Origin: Longitalea arenae
Lineage (GTDB): Bacteria > Bacteroidota > Bacteroidia > Chitinophagales > Chitinophagaceae
DNA length: 64,000 nt
Reading direction: 5' to 3'
Assembly (NCBI RefSeq): GCF_016924755.1
Contig: NZ_JAFFJX010000004.1
Location: 124,001-188,000, forward strand
In this document: positions 37,782-47,000 of the stretch, piece after piece
Numbering within the stretch: the stretch's first letter is position 1
Layout of the letters: every line of letters begins with the position of its first letter
Notes under the pieces: model-generated
What the model was told of the DNA's origin: nothing
What the model saw: the letters and a program-made list of their open reading frames with translations, nothing else
Database searches by the model: none
Program-made: the position numbers and the translations under genes

Positions 37782-38210
37782 AGTTAGCAGTTCACAGTTC
37801 TCAGTTGGCAGTTGGCAGTTCACAGTTCAAAGTTCAAAGTTGACCGTTCACAGTTCTCAGTGGCAGCCTGCAACCGCGCTGAGCGCTGCAACCCCGCTGA
37901 CCGGTACAAGCCCTGCAACTTGCAACCTGCAACCTGTAACACCCCCCTCCTAGCCCATCGCCTATTCGTTACTCCTAACAACCACGCCGAACGGAACAAG
38001 CCCTGCAACTTGCAACCTGCAACCTGTAACACCCCCCTCCTAGCCCATCGCCTATTCGTTACTCCTAACAACCACGCCGAACGGAACAAGCCCTGTAACC
38101 TGCAACTTGTAACATTTGCCCATTGCCAATTGCATATTGCCCATTGGTTACTCCCTGCAACCACGCTGACCGGGACAAGCCCTGCAACCTGCAACCTGTA
38201 ACCTGTAACA
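37782..38210. repeat. 7-bp word arrays with a 90-bp tandem period
   Basis: CAGTTNN words (37782-37860) are followed by CTGCAAC/TTGCAAC words organised in a 90-bp unit. Copies start at 37906, 37996 and 38086 (the third partial), and a diverged fragment occurs at 38160-38205. Long open frames across this stretch are repeat translations, not genes. This is the only large array in a divergent gap (GH51 and fdhD). Confidence 0.9.
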
Positions 38211-38226
38211 TCCGCCTCCCTGCCCA

Positions 38227-38260
38227 TTGGCTAACCCCTTCTCCCTTTTCACTAACTTTG
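38227..38260 (+). promoter_or_regulatory. Promoter of fdhD, nearly leaderless
   Basis: TAACTTTG (38253-38260) matches the Bacteroidota -7 box TAnnTTTG exactly, with TTGG (38227-38230) 22 bases upstream as a -33 element. The ATG of fdhD is only 4 bases after the -7 box, so the transcript should start at or next to the start codon. Confidence 0.6.
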
Positions 38261-38264
38261 TTGT

Positions 38265-39080
38265 ATGCGATCAACGGCCCATATTAAAATTAAAAAGATC
38301 AATGCCGGAAAACAAACGGAGGTTGATGATGAACTGGCCGTGGAAGAACCACTCGAAATTCAGCTGGGCTGGCAGGATGCAAGCGGCTATGAACAAAAAA
38401 CCATTTCCGTTACCATGCGCACGCCCGGCCATGATGCCGACCTGGCCACCGGTTTCCTGTTCACCGAAGGCATTCTGCAACATATCGACCAAATAAAACA
38501 TATTCTTGCCCAGCCCACCAGGATACTGGTTACACTGGCGCCGGGCGCGCTGCCCCAATTGCAACAGGCTGAACGCAACTTTTTTACCAGCTCCAGCTGC
38601 GGCGTTTGTGGCAAAACCGGTATCGATGCTATTAAAACGAAACCGCCCTTCAGCCAGGAGCCCGATGGACTGGTTTTGCCTGCCGGCTTATTTTACGGAA
38701 TGCAGCAAAGCCTGCAGCAAAAACAGGTGGTATTTGAGACTACGGGTGGACTGCACGCTGCTGCCCTGTTCGACACTGAAGGTACCTGCAGCCTGCTGCG
38801 CGAAGATGTAGGCCGGCACAATGCGGTTGATAAAGTGATCGGGGCGGCCTTTCAAAACCGCCAACTGCCATTACAGCAACATATTTTGCTATTGAGCGGG
38901 CGGGCCGGTTTCGAACTGATCCAGAAAGCGGTGATGGCCGGCATTCAGGTGATTGCTGCCGTAGGTGCTCCCTCAAGCCTGGCCGCAGCACTTGCCAAAG
39001 AACATGATGTTACCCTGATCGGCTTTCTCCGGCAGGACAGGTTCAATATCTATACCGGGGAACAGCGGATCAATATATAG
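38265..39080 (+). CDS. fdhD: Formate dehydrogenase accessory sulfurtransferase FdhD
   Basis: 271 residues, cytoplasmic. FdhD moves sulfur from a cysteine desulfurase to the molybdenum cofactor of formate dehydrogenase-type enzymes. The active-site pair is in TSSSCGVCGKTGIDAI (C-x-x-C). ATGFLFTEGIL, GGLHAAALF, REDVGRHNAVDKVIGAA and LLSGRAGFELIQKAVMAGI are strong family blocks. The oxidoreductase served by it is encoded directly downstream at 39303, so the pair forms a functional unit although no other cofactor genes are nearby. Confidence 0.96.
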   Translation: MRSTAHIKIKKINAGKQTEVDDELAVEEPLEIQLGWQDASGYEQKTISVTMRTPGHDADLATGFLFTEGILQHIDQIKHILAQPTRILVTLAPGALPQLQQAERNFFTSSSCGVCGKTGIDAIKTKPPFSQEPDGLVLPAGLFYGMQQSLQQKQVVFETTGGLHAAALFDTEGTCSLLREDVGRHNAVDKVIGAAFQNRQLPLQQHILLLSGRAGFELIQKAVMAGIQVIAAVGAPSSLAAALAKEHDVTLIGFLRQDRFNIYTGEQRINI

Positions 39081-39295
39081 TTTGTAGTTTGTGGTTTGTG
39101 GTTTGTGGTTTGTGGTTCGACATTCATGGTTTAAATTAATAACCGAACCCAGCATTGGATATGTTGCCAACCGCCAACTAAGAACTCTGAACTAAGAACT
39201 GCTAATGCCAACCGCCAACTAAGAACTCTGAACTAAGAACTGCTAATGCCAACCGCCAACTAAGAACTCTGAACTAAGAACTGTGAACTAACAAA
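39081..39295. repeat. GTGGTTT array and a 41-bp nested tandem repeat
   Basis: GTGGTTT words (39083-39118) start at the fdhD stop. At 39166-39288 there are three copies of a 41-bp unit (starts 39166, 39207, 39248), itself made of 7-bp words (GCCAACC, GCCAACT, AAGAACT, CTGAACT, AAGAACT). Confidence 0.9.
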
Positions 39296-39302
39296 TCATA
39301 CC

Positions 39303-41609
39303 ATGAGCGACTCAACCGAACATATTCCCGGCGCAGAAAACCCTGAACAGTTCACTGGCTTATCGCTGGGCCCTGTACAAAAATCAGCGGCCGGACTGCC
39401 GGCGATCGCAGAAACCATTAAGCAGGTGGTTGGTGAAGCCGGTATCAGCCGCGGTTGGAAAGCCCTTGCCCACCTGAATAAAAAAGACGGGTATGATTGT
39501 CCGGGCTGCGCCTGGCCCGACCCCGATGATGAGCGCTCAGCCCTGGGTGAATATTGCGAGAATGGTGCAAAAGCCATTGCCGAAGAAGCAACCCTGAAGA
39601 AATTAACACCTGAATTCTTTGCACAGAACAGTGTATCCGAATTAGCCGCCCTCAGCGATTATGAAATTGGCCGCAAAGGCCGTATTGCGCAGCCCATGTT
39701 CCTGCCAGCAGGCGGTACACATTATGAACCGATCTCCTGGGACGAAGCTTTCCGGAAGATCGCTACCGCGTTAAATAAGCTCAACACGCCCGACGAAGCC
39801 ATTTTTTATACCTCGGGCCGCACCAGTAACGAAGCGGCTTTTCTATACCAGCTATTCGTGCGGGCCTATGGCACCAACAACCTGCCCGACTGCAGCAATA
39901 TGTGCCACGAAAGCAGCGGCGTGGCCCTGGGCGAATCCTTGGGCATTGGCAAGGGCTCGGTGAAACTGGAAGATTTTTATGAAGCCGAAGTGATCATCAT
40001 ACTCGGACAAAACCCCGGCACCAATCACCCCCGGATGTTAACGGCCTTACAAAAGGCCAAAGCCAACGGAGCCCGCATCATTGCGGTGAACCCGCTGCCC
40101 GAGACCGGGTTAATGCGCTTCAATAATCCCCAACAGCTGAAGGGTTTACTGGGTGTAGCTACTCCGCTAACGGATATTTTTCTGCCCGTCACCATCAATG
40201 GCGATATGACCCTGTTGAAAGCCATTGAATACCTGTTATGGCAATACGAAGAACAGGAACCCGGCCGCGTCTTCGACCGCAGCTTTATTGAGCAAAACAC
40301 CGAAGGCTATGAAGCCTTTATCAATGACCTGCAGGCACAAAAGCTGGAACACTTATCACAGGTATGCGGTATATCCGTGCCGCAATTGCAGGAAGTAGCT
40401 GGGCTGCTGAAGTACAAAACAAAGATCATCGCCTGCTGGGCCATGGGCCTCACCCAACATACCAATGCAGTAGATACCATTAAAGAAATTGTAAACCTGT
40501 TATTGCTCAAAGGCAGTATCGGCAAAGCCGGTGCAGGAACCTGCCCGGTACGCGGGCACAGCAATGTGCAGGGCGACCGCACCATGGGCATTTATGAGAA
40601 ACCGGGTCAGCCATTACTCGATGCCATTGCCCGGAATTTTCAATTCAAACCACCACAGCACCATGGCTACGATGTGGTAGAAGCCATTAAAGCCATGTTT
40701 GGCGGTAAAGCCTCGGTATTTATTGCCATGGGGGGAAATTTTTTATCTGCAACACCCGACACCAATTATACGGCCGCGGCCCTGCGCAAATGCGCGCTTA
40801 CGGTACACGTATCTACAAAGCTTAACCGAAGTCACCTGGTACATGGGCGTGAAGCGCTGATATTACCTACCCTGGGCCGCAGCGATAAAGACCTGCTGAA
40901 CGGGGAAGAACAGTTTGTGTCGTGCGAAAATTCCATGGGCGTTATACAATTGTCAAAAGGGGTATTGGCGCCGGTGAGCGACCAGTTGTTGAGTGAGCCG
41001 GTGATCGTATGCCGGCTGGCCAAGGCTACTTTAGGTGAACGCAGTACGATCGACTGGGATAAATACCTGCAGCATTACGATCTTATACGCAACGATATCG
41101 AACGCACGATCCCCGGTTTTTCCGATTACAATAAAAGGGTTCGGCAGCCGGGCGGTTTTTATTTACCCAATTGTAACCGCGAAGGTTCTTTCAATACCGC
41201 ATCAAAAAAAGCGCATTTCAATATTGCGCCCATAACTACCATTCAATTAGCCGGCGATGAACTGCTTATGATGACCATTCGCAGTCATGACCAGTTCAAT
41301 ACAACCATTTATGGGTTGAACGACCGCTACCGGGGCATTTATAATGAACGGCGGGTAATACTCATGAACCAGCAGGATATGGAACAGCGAAACCTGGAAG
41401 CCGGCGATGTGGTGGATATCTATAATCATACTGACGGTGTTGAACGGGTAGCCCATAAATTCCTGGTGGTACCCTATCCCATCCCGGTACGATGCACGGC
41501 AACTTATTTTCCGGAAACCAATGTGCTGGTGCCGGTAAACAATGTGGCGAAGAAAAGCAATACGCCGGTATCGAAGGCAGTAGTTATTACGGTAAAGCGG
41601 AGTTTATAG
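39303..41609 (+). CDS. YdeP-type molybdopterin oxidoreductase (FdhF-like)
   Basis: 768 residues, cytoplasmic, no Tat signal. The N-terminus carries DCPGCAWPDPDD (Cys66, Cys69) and EYCENG (Cys85), the reduced cluster motif of the YdeP/FdhF-like subgroup. The molybdopterin fold includes FYTSGRTSNEAAFLYQL, and PDCSNMCHESSG places Cys201 where E. coli FdhF has selenocysteine, so this is a Cys-ligated enzyme. ILGQNPGTNHPRML and MGGNFLSATPD bind the two pterins, and the C-terminal beta-barrel has TIRSHDQFNTTIYG. The reaction is not known for the subgroup; proximity to fdhD supports a sulfurated Mo centre. Confidence 0.9.
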   Translation: MSDSTEHIPGAENPEQFTGLSLGPVQKSAAGLPAIAETIKQVVGEAGISRGWKALAHLNKKDGYDCPGCAWPDPDDERSALGEYCENGAKAIAEEATLKKLTPEFFAQNSVSELAALSDYEIGRKGRIAQPMFLPAGGTHYEPISWDEAFRKIATALNKLNTPDEAIFYTSGRTSNEAAFLYQLFVRAYGTNNLPDCSNMCHESSGVALGESLGIGKGSVKLEDFYEAEVIIILGQNPGTNHPRMLTALQKAKANGARIIAVNPLPETGLMRFNNPQQLKGLLGVATPLTDIFLPVTINGDMTLLKAIEYLLWQYEEQEPGRVFDRSFIEQNTEGYEAFINDLQAQKLEHLSQVCGISVPQLQEVAGLLKYKTKIIACWAMGLTQHTNAVDTIKEIVNLLLLKGSIGKAGAGTCPVRGHSNVQGDRTMGIYEKPGQPLLDAIARNFQFKPPQHHGYDVVEAIKAMFGGKASVFIAMGGNFLSATPDTNYTAAALRKCALTVHVSTKLNRSHLVHGREALILPTLGRSDKDLLNGEEQFVSCENSMGVIQLSKGVLAPVSDQLLSEPVIVCRLAKATLGERSTIDWDKYLQHYDLIRNDIERTIPGFSDYNKRVRQPGGFYLPNCNREGSFNTASKKAHFNIAPITTIQLAGDELLMMTIRSHDQFNTTIYGLNDRYRGIYNERRVILMNQQDMEQRNLEAGDVVDIYNHTDGVERVAHKFLVVPYPIPVRCTATYFPETNVLVPVNNVAKKSNTPVSKAVVITVKRSL

Positions 41610-41756
41610 TTGCCGGTTGCCGGTTACCGGTTGCCGGTTGCCAGTTACCGGTTGCCAGTTAGCGGTTGCCGGTTACCAGTTGCCGGTTGCCGGTTACGCG
41701 TTGCCGCAGGAACCACAAACCACAAACAACAAACAACAAACCACAAACAACAAAAT
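41610..41756. repeat. GGTTRCC array joined to AACMACA array
   Basis: About twelve GGTTGCC/GGTTACC/AGTTACC words start at the base after the oxidoreductase stop (to ~41700). Then AACCACA/AACAACA words (41709-41755) run to the stop codon of the convergent PEBP gene. The second block is the reverse complement of the GTGGTTT words at 39083. Confidence 0.9.
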
Positions 41757-42245
41757 TTATCTCCTCATATACCGACCAACCAATTCCCCATAAGCCAGCA
41801 CATGTCCGTTCATAGCTCTTTCCAACTCATTCCTGCTGCATTCGTGGGGCAACTTCAATTGGGTATCCAGTGCATATACTTTGAAATAGTAGCGGTGAAC
41901 GCCGTAAGGCGGGCAGGGACCGCCATATTTATTCTGCCGGAAATCATTGACGCCCATCTCTTTAAAGCAGGTGTTCTCTTTTATGTGCGAGCTCACGGGA
42001 ATATTCCAGGCCAGCCAGTGCACCCAGGGCCTTATAGGCGCATCGGGATCATCCATGATCAGGGCCAGGCTTTTGGCGCCCGATGGAATGTCGTGGATCT
42101 CCAGCGGCGGGTTCACATTAGCGCCGTCACAGGTAAAACGGGAAGGAATCAACTCGTTTGAAAGAAATTCAGGGCTGCTTATATGCAAATGGGCTATATC
42201 GCGGAACGTTTGTCGGGGCGGTGTTTGGCTGGTAGTTATTTTCAT
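41757..42245 (-). CDS. YbhB/YbcL-type phosphatidylethanolamine-binding (PEBP) protein
   Basis: 162 residues, no signal peptide. The PEBP fold is shown by FTCDGANVNPPLEI, the ligand-pocket motif MDDPDAP, WVHWLAWNIP and GPCPPYGVHRYYFKVYALD. These match the bacterial Raf-kinase-inhibitor-like proteins. The molecular role in bacteria is unclear; small-ligand or peptide binding has been suggested. The gene points toward the oxidoreductase, with a word array filling the gap. Nothing in the context links it to a pathway. Confidence 0.9.
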   Translation of the reverse strand: MKITTSQTPPRQTFRDIAHLHISSPEFLSNELIPSRFTCDGANVNPPLEIHDIPSGAKSLALIMDDPDAPIRPWVHWLAWNIPVSSHIKENTCFKEMGVNDFRQNKYGGPCPPYGVHRYYFKVYALDTQLKLPHECSRNELERAMNGHVLAYGELVGRYMRR

Positions 42246-42663
42246 GGCTATACTTTTAATTAAGTTTTAGCAATCCATCTTCCGGAGTATAACCCCTTAA
42301 TCTGCTGCTTTTATCAAATATATTATCCCACTTAAATTTTAACAATGACGGTGGTCACCGATTAATGGTGATTGCCGCAATAAGGAAACTGGGTATCTTT
42401 TGCTATAAATCAATCAGCTAACACATTTTTGGCGATGCGGGCCCAATAACTTTTCGTGCATCGCCGTTATTATGTAAGTGATACCCACCATTAAACCTCA
42501 TTAAACCTAGCTATTGCCCCTACGTCATACATAATAATGATTAGTGGCTGGTATATTAACCAGTAACAAGATGGATTACAGGTCAATATGCTTGCAAACC
42601 GCTCTCTGGAGGTTGTATTATTGTGATGTGGTTTTCAATTTCCTTCACTATTAAATCACTGTT
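42246..42663. other. Non-coding region with one hairpin
   Basis: 418 bases between divergent genes. GGCGATGC (42431-42438) pairs with GCATCGCC (42458-42465). No open frame of note, no word array. It presumably holds the promoters of both flanking genes, but no clear -7 box is visible. Confidence 0.4.
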
Positions 42664-43389
42664 ATGTCCAGCTATCCTTTCAACAGCAGCTTCACCAAAC
42701 AATTCAGACAGGAACAACCCGTTTCCTTTTTCGCAGAAGAAAAACCCTTCCAGCATATCGTCATCAGCAACTACGGCCGGATGAAGGAAGCTGCATTGAA
42801 CGCCCTTGGGCAGTCACTGAATGAACAGTTGTTTGATAATGCCATCATTTACCGCCTCTTTACCAAGCTTACGCAAAAAGACACGCAGGATACTGTACGG
42901 CTTTCCGCTTTCATTGAAAAAACCTATGAGGAATTAACGGCCCATGCCAATGCGGAACCCTTCACTGCCCACTATTACAAACACCTTATTGAATTAATCG
43001 GCTCTTTCCTTGAGCTGGTGAATGAATACGATCTCAACGGCCAGGAATTATTAATGGGCAACCTGAATGCCTGTTATTCCAATGAGAACAGCTTTGCCGT
43101 TAACCAGTCGGTTGACAGTGAAGAAATAGCTACCATGCACCGCATCATTGAAGATTTTATGTATCAGATCGGTGAGTACTACCAGTATTTTCATATTCTG
43201 TTGCAGAAAGAAACTGAGCAGGAAGAAAACAAAAGCCGGGTTCAGGTCATGTCGCACGTAGCTTATTACCTCGACACACTGATCACCTGCACCGAAAAGC
43301 TGATCATCAATATAGAAACAACACTCGATATGCTGCTCGAATGGGAAACAGCCCTTCAGAACAGAGAATCACAATCGTTATTCAATTGA
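42664..43389 (+). CDS. Uncharacterised helical protein
   Basis: 241 residues, not recognised. It has no signal peptide or membrane segment and is predicted by eye to be mostly alpha-helical, with many Glu, Gln and His. The segments RLSAFIEKTYEELTAHANAE and HYYKHLIELIGSFLELVNEY alternate hydrophobic and polar residues like helical bundles, and a later run (TEQEENKSRVQVMSHVAYYLDTLI) could be a coiled coil. It is convergent with the 121-residue unknown at 43421, 31 bases away. Codon use resembles its neighbours, so it appears native. Confidence 0.65.
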   Translation: MSSYPFNSSFTKQFRQEQPVSFFAEEKPFQHIVISNYGRMKEAALNALGQSLNEQLFDNAIIYRLFTKLTQKDTQDTVRLSAFIEKTYEELTAHANAEPFTAHYYKHLIELIGSFLELVNEYDLNGQELLMGNLNACYSNENSFAVNQSVDSEEIATMHRIIEDFMYQIGEYYQYFHILLQKETEQEENKSRVQVMSHVAYYLDTLITCTEKLIINIETTLDMLLEWETALQNRESQSLFN

Positions 43390-43402
43390 TCACCCAGCCC
43401 TG

Positions 43403-43432
43403 CCATTCACCATTGACCATTCACCAGTAAAC
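43403..43432. repeat. Short 7-bp ATTCACC/ATTGACC array
   Basis: Three to four words (ATTCACC, ATTGACC, ATTCACC) fill the convergent gap and extend over the stop of the 43421 gene. They are the reverse complement of the GGTCAAT family at 24578. Confidence 0.6.
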
Positions 43433-43786
43433 TGCCACCGATTCACAGTGCCGCTTCAGGTCATGCTCCATCACCCTTGAGACAAGGTGCATGCGCACAT
43501 AGCTTTTACTGATACCGGTAAACGCACAGAATTCATCCACGGTAATAGGGTCCCGCTTTGTTTTACTGTAAAATTGACGCAGGTTCTGTAACAACTGCCG
43601 CGCATCGGCATGATTTAACCGCATGATCTTGGTAACGTCAACGGTATGAATGTACCACTGTTTAAAAAATGGTTTTGTAGCCAATGGGATCTTACTGAAA
43701 GAGGGAAGTATTTGCGAGCGGACACGTTTTTTGTTAATGGTGGTTTGTTGAGCTGTAACGGATTGTTTCTGGGCAGCAAAGGTCAT
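43421..43786 (-). CDS. Uncharacterised small basic protein, possible DNA-binding
   Basis: 121 residues. The first ~35 are low-complexity and basic. The remainder, IMRLNHADARQLLQNLRQFYSK ... DPITVDEFCAFTGISKSYVRMHLV, resembles small Bacteroidota proteins in which a short helix-turn-helix-like unit is followed by an EFC-(x)-(F/Y)TG motif. I do not recognise a named family. The final codons overlap the ATTCACC-type array. Function unknown; DNA binding is only a suggestion from the basic charge and helix spacing. Confidence 0.6.
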   Translation of the reverse strand: MTFAAQKQSVTAQQTTINKKRVRSQILPSFSKIPLATKPFFKQWYIHTVDVTKIMRLNHADARQLLQNLRQFYSKTKRDPITVDEFCAFTGISKSYVRMHLVSRVMEHDLKRHCESVAVYW

Positions 43787-44013
43787 CTGATCAATCTTTT
43801 AATGGTTTTGCCAATAGTGGCTTTGCAGCTCGCTAATCAGAATGCCTTCCAGGGTATCTTAAACTCCCTTATGGTACGCGTAAGGGAATGACTAATTTAC
43901 AACTTTTAGGTACACACGCAGCATAAATCGGCTGATAATTGATAATAATCAATCTATTAACGGCTTTTCTTCTACTAAAAATTTCGTTAACAATTTTCTT
44001 CCCGGCCCGGCTG

Positions 44014-44046
44014 TTTGCAGAAAGCATGCGGAAGAATTTTCTTTTG
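44014..44046 (+). promoter_or_regulatory. Candidate promoter of the trehalose synthase fusion
   Basis: TTTG (44014-44017) is followed after 21 bases by TTCTTTTG (44039-44046), one mismatch from TAnnTTTG, 38 bases before the ATG. Spacing fits Bacteroidota -33/-7 promoters; the mismatch keeps confidence low. Confidence 0.3.
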
Positions 44047-44084
44047 GCATAAAAATTATGTGGATTGTATTATAACCGGTAATA

Positions 44085-47000
44085 ATGAAATCCACAACAC
44101 CTGTATTAAACGATAAATTGCACTGGTATAAAGATGCCATCATTTATGAATTACACATTAAAGCGTTCTGTGACAGCAACGGCGACGGCATGGGTGATTT
44201 CGGCGGTCTGCTGCAAAAGCTGGATTATTTGCAGGAACTGGGAGTGAATGTGATCTGGCTGCTGCCATTTTATCCTTCGCCGCTGCGTGATGATGGCTAC
44301 GATATCGCCGATTACTATAATATCAATAGCTCCTATGGCAACATCAGCCAGTTGAAGACCCTGCTCGATGAGGCCCATCAGCGGAACCTGAAGATCATTA
44401 CCGAACTGGTCATTAACCACACTTCTGATCAGCATCCCTGGTTTCAACGGGCACGCACCGCACCCAAGGGCTCACCGGAAAGGGATTTCTACGTATGGAC
44501 TGATGATCCCACCCAATACAAGGACGTGCGGATCATTTTCCAGGATTTTGAAGCGTCGAACTGGACCTGGGACCCGGTTGCCGAACAATATTACTGGCAC
44601 CGCTTTTTTCATCACCAGCCCGATCTGAACTACGACAACCCGCTGGTACAGCAGGAAGTGTTCAACATTATCGATTATTGGTGTAATATGGGCGTTGATG
44701 GTTTCCGGCTCGATGCCGTGCCTTATTTGTTCGAACGCGAAGGCACCAATGGCGAGAACCTGCCGGAAACCCATGCTTTCCTGAAACGGTTACGGGCACA
44801 TGTAGATGCGAAGTACCCCGGCACTGTGCTGCTTGCGGAAGCCAATATGTGGCCCGAAGATTCGGCCTCCTATTTTGGCGAGGGCGATGAATGCCATATG
44901 AACTATCACTTCCCCGTAATGCCGCGCATGTTCATGGCGCTGCAAATGGAAGACCGTTATCCGATCACCGATATCTTCGATCAAACACCCGCTATTCCAC
45001 CCACCTGCCAGTGGGCTATTTTCCTGCGCAATCACGATGAGCTTACGCTGGAAATGGTTACCGATGAAGAGCGGGATTATATGTATAAAGTGTATGCAAA
45101 AGACCCCAAGGCGCGCATTAACCTGGGCATCCGGCACCGGCTGGCGCCCCTGATGGAAAATAACCGCGAAAAGATCGAATTGCTCAACTCCCTGCTGTTC
45201 TCCCTGCCCGGTACACCCGTTATCTATTATGGCGATGAGATCGGCATGGGTGATAATTTTTATTTAGGCGACCGGGATGGCGTACGCACGCCCATGCAAT
45301 GGTCGCCCGACCGCAATGCCGGTTTTTCCAGTTCCAATCCGCATCAGCTTTACCTGCCCCTGATCCTCGATCCGGAGTATCATTACGAGTCGGTAAATGT
45401 AGAAATGCAGCGCCGCAATACTTCCTCGCTGTTCTGGTTCATGAAACGCATGATCAACATGCGCAAAAAGCACCGGGCCTTTGGCCGTGGCGATCTCACG
45501 TTCCTGAACGTGGACAATCCCAAAGTGCTTGCCTTCCTGCGGAAGTATGAAAACGAAACTTTGCTCATTGTAGTGAACCTGTCGAAATTTGCGCAGGTAG
45601 CCGAAGTTCCCCTCGAAGGTTATAAAGGATTTGCCCTTATAGAACTCATGAGCCGGAATAAATTCCCGGCCGTAGGTAAGGCTGAGACATACTTTTTTAC
45701 CCTGGGCCCGCACACCTGGCTCTGGTTCTCGCTTGAAAAAGCACATCCCGAAATAGATGATCAAAAAGCAATTCCACTGCTGCAGGTAAAGAAATTCGAG
45801 GATCTCGTTAGTAAATCAACCCGCACAGAACTGGAAAATGCCGTATTGGCGGCGTACCTGAAGCAATCCAAATGGTTTACCGGCCGGGCGCGCTCTGTTT
45901 ACAATATAGAGATCATCAACCATGTGCCCATACCACTCGAACCGCACGACGCTTTACTACTACTGATAGAAGTTACGTATGAAAGCGGTTTACCGGAATT
46001 ATACCAGCTCATAATAACCTTTGCTCAAAATGCGGTAGCCAGAAAGCTGGAAAGCAGTTTTCCCCAATCCATCATCGCCCATATGCATGTGGGTGAGCAG
46101 GAAGGCATGCTGGTAGATGCGCTGTTTGTCACCGGTTTCCAGCAATGGCTTTTTCAGCATATAGCCCGCAATGAAACCCTGGCAGGCAGGGATAATAACA
46201 AACTGCGTTTCTTCAATAACGGCACCATCGGTACTTATGCCGCACAACATGACGACATCCGGTCAAAAATGCATGAAGGGAACCGGTATCAGACTGCCAT
46301 TACCTATGATAACAGTTTCTTCCTGACCTTTTACCGGCGGGTGGATTACTATATCAATCCCGACGCAGAGATCACGCATTTCCTGAGCGAACAGTCAAAG
46401 TTCCCCTATGTGCCCACTTTCCACGGCGCCATTGAATGGAGCATGGAAAAAGGCATGATCACGATGGGCATGATACAAAAGATGGAAGAGAACCACGGTA
46501 ATGGCTATACTTATATGCTGGAGCGCGTGTACAATTATATTGAACGGATACTGGCCATGAACCAGGACAACCTGCCTACCTGGGAACACCAGGGCAGCCT
46601 TACCGATCCGGTGGCCTTTGAGCAATTGCCGAATGAACTGAGGGACCTGCTAAGCAGCCGCGCTGCCGATCAGGCCCGCCTGATCGGTACCCGCACCGGA
46701 GAAATGCACCTGGCGCTGGCCTCCGGTATATCGCTGAAAGATTTTAAACCGGAAGAATTTTCATTACACTACCAGCGGTCGCTGTTCTCGGCCATGGTAT
46801 CACTGGTGCGGGAAGTATTTCAGAACCTGAAAAGAAATTTGGATAAAGTACCCGCCTCCCTGCGTGCCGACGCTGAAGAACTGCTGAAACGGCGCGATGA
46901 TGTATTGAACGTGTTCAAAAAGATATACACCAAAAAACTGGATGTACTGAAGATCCGCATCCATGGGAATTACACCTTAAGCCAGGTATTGCTTACCGGA

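Noticed and set aside
37812-38274. Open frames of 129, 135 and 69 codons translating to QVAGCKLQG-type sequence
   Set aside because: They are translations of the 7-bp/90-bp repeat array on both strands, lack family features and have no promoter.
39897-39920. Selenocysteine site in the FdhF-like enzyme
   Set aside because: The position is a normal Cys codon (TGC/TGT) with no in-frame TGA, so no recoding is needed.
41610-42161. 183-codon plus-strand frame
   Set aside because: The first third is the GGTTGCC array and the remainder is antisense to the PEBP gene.
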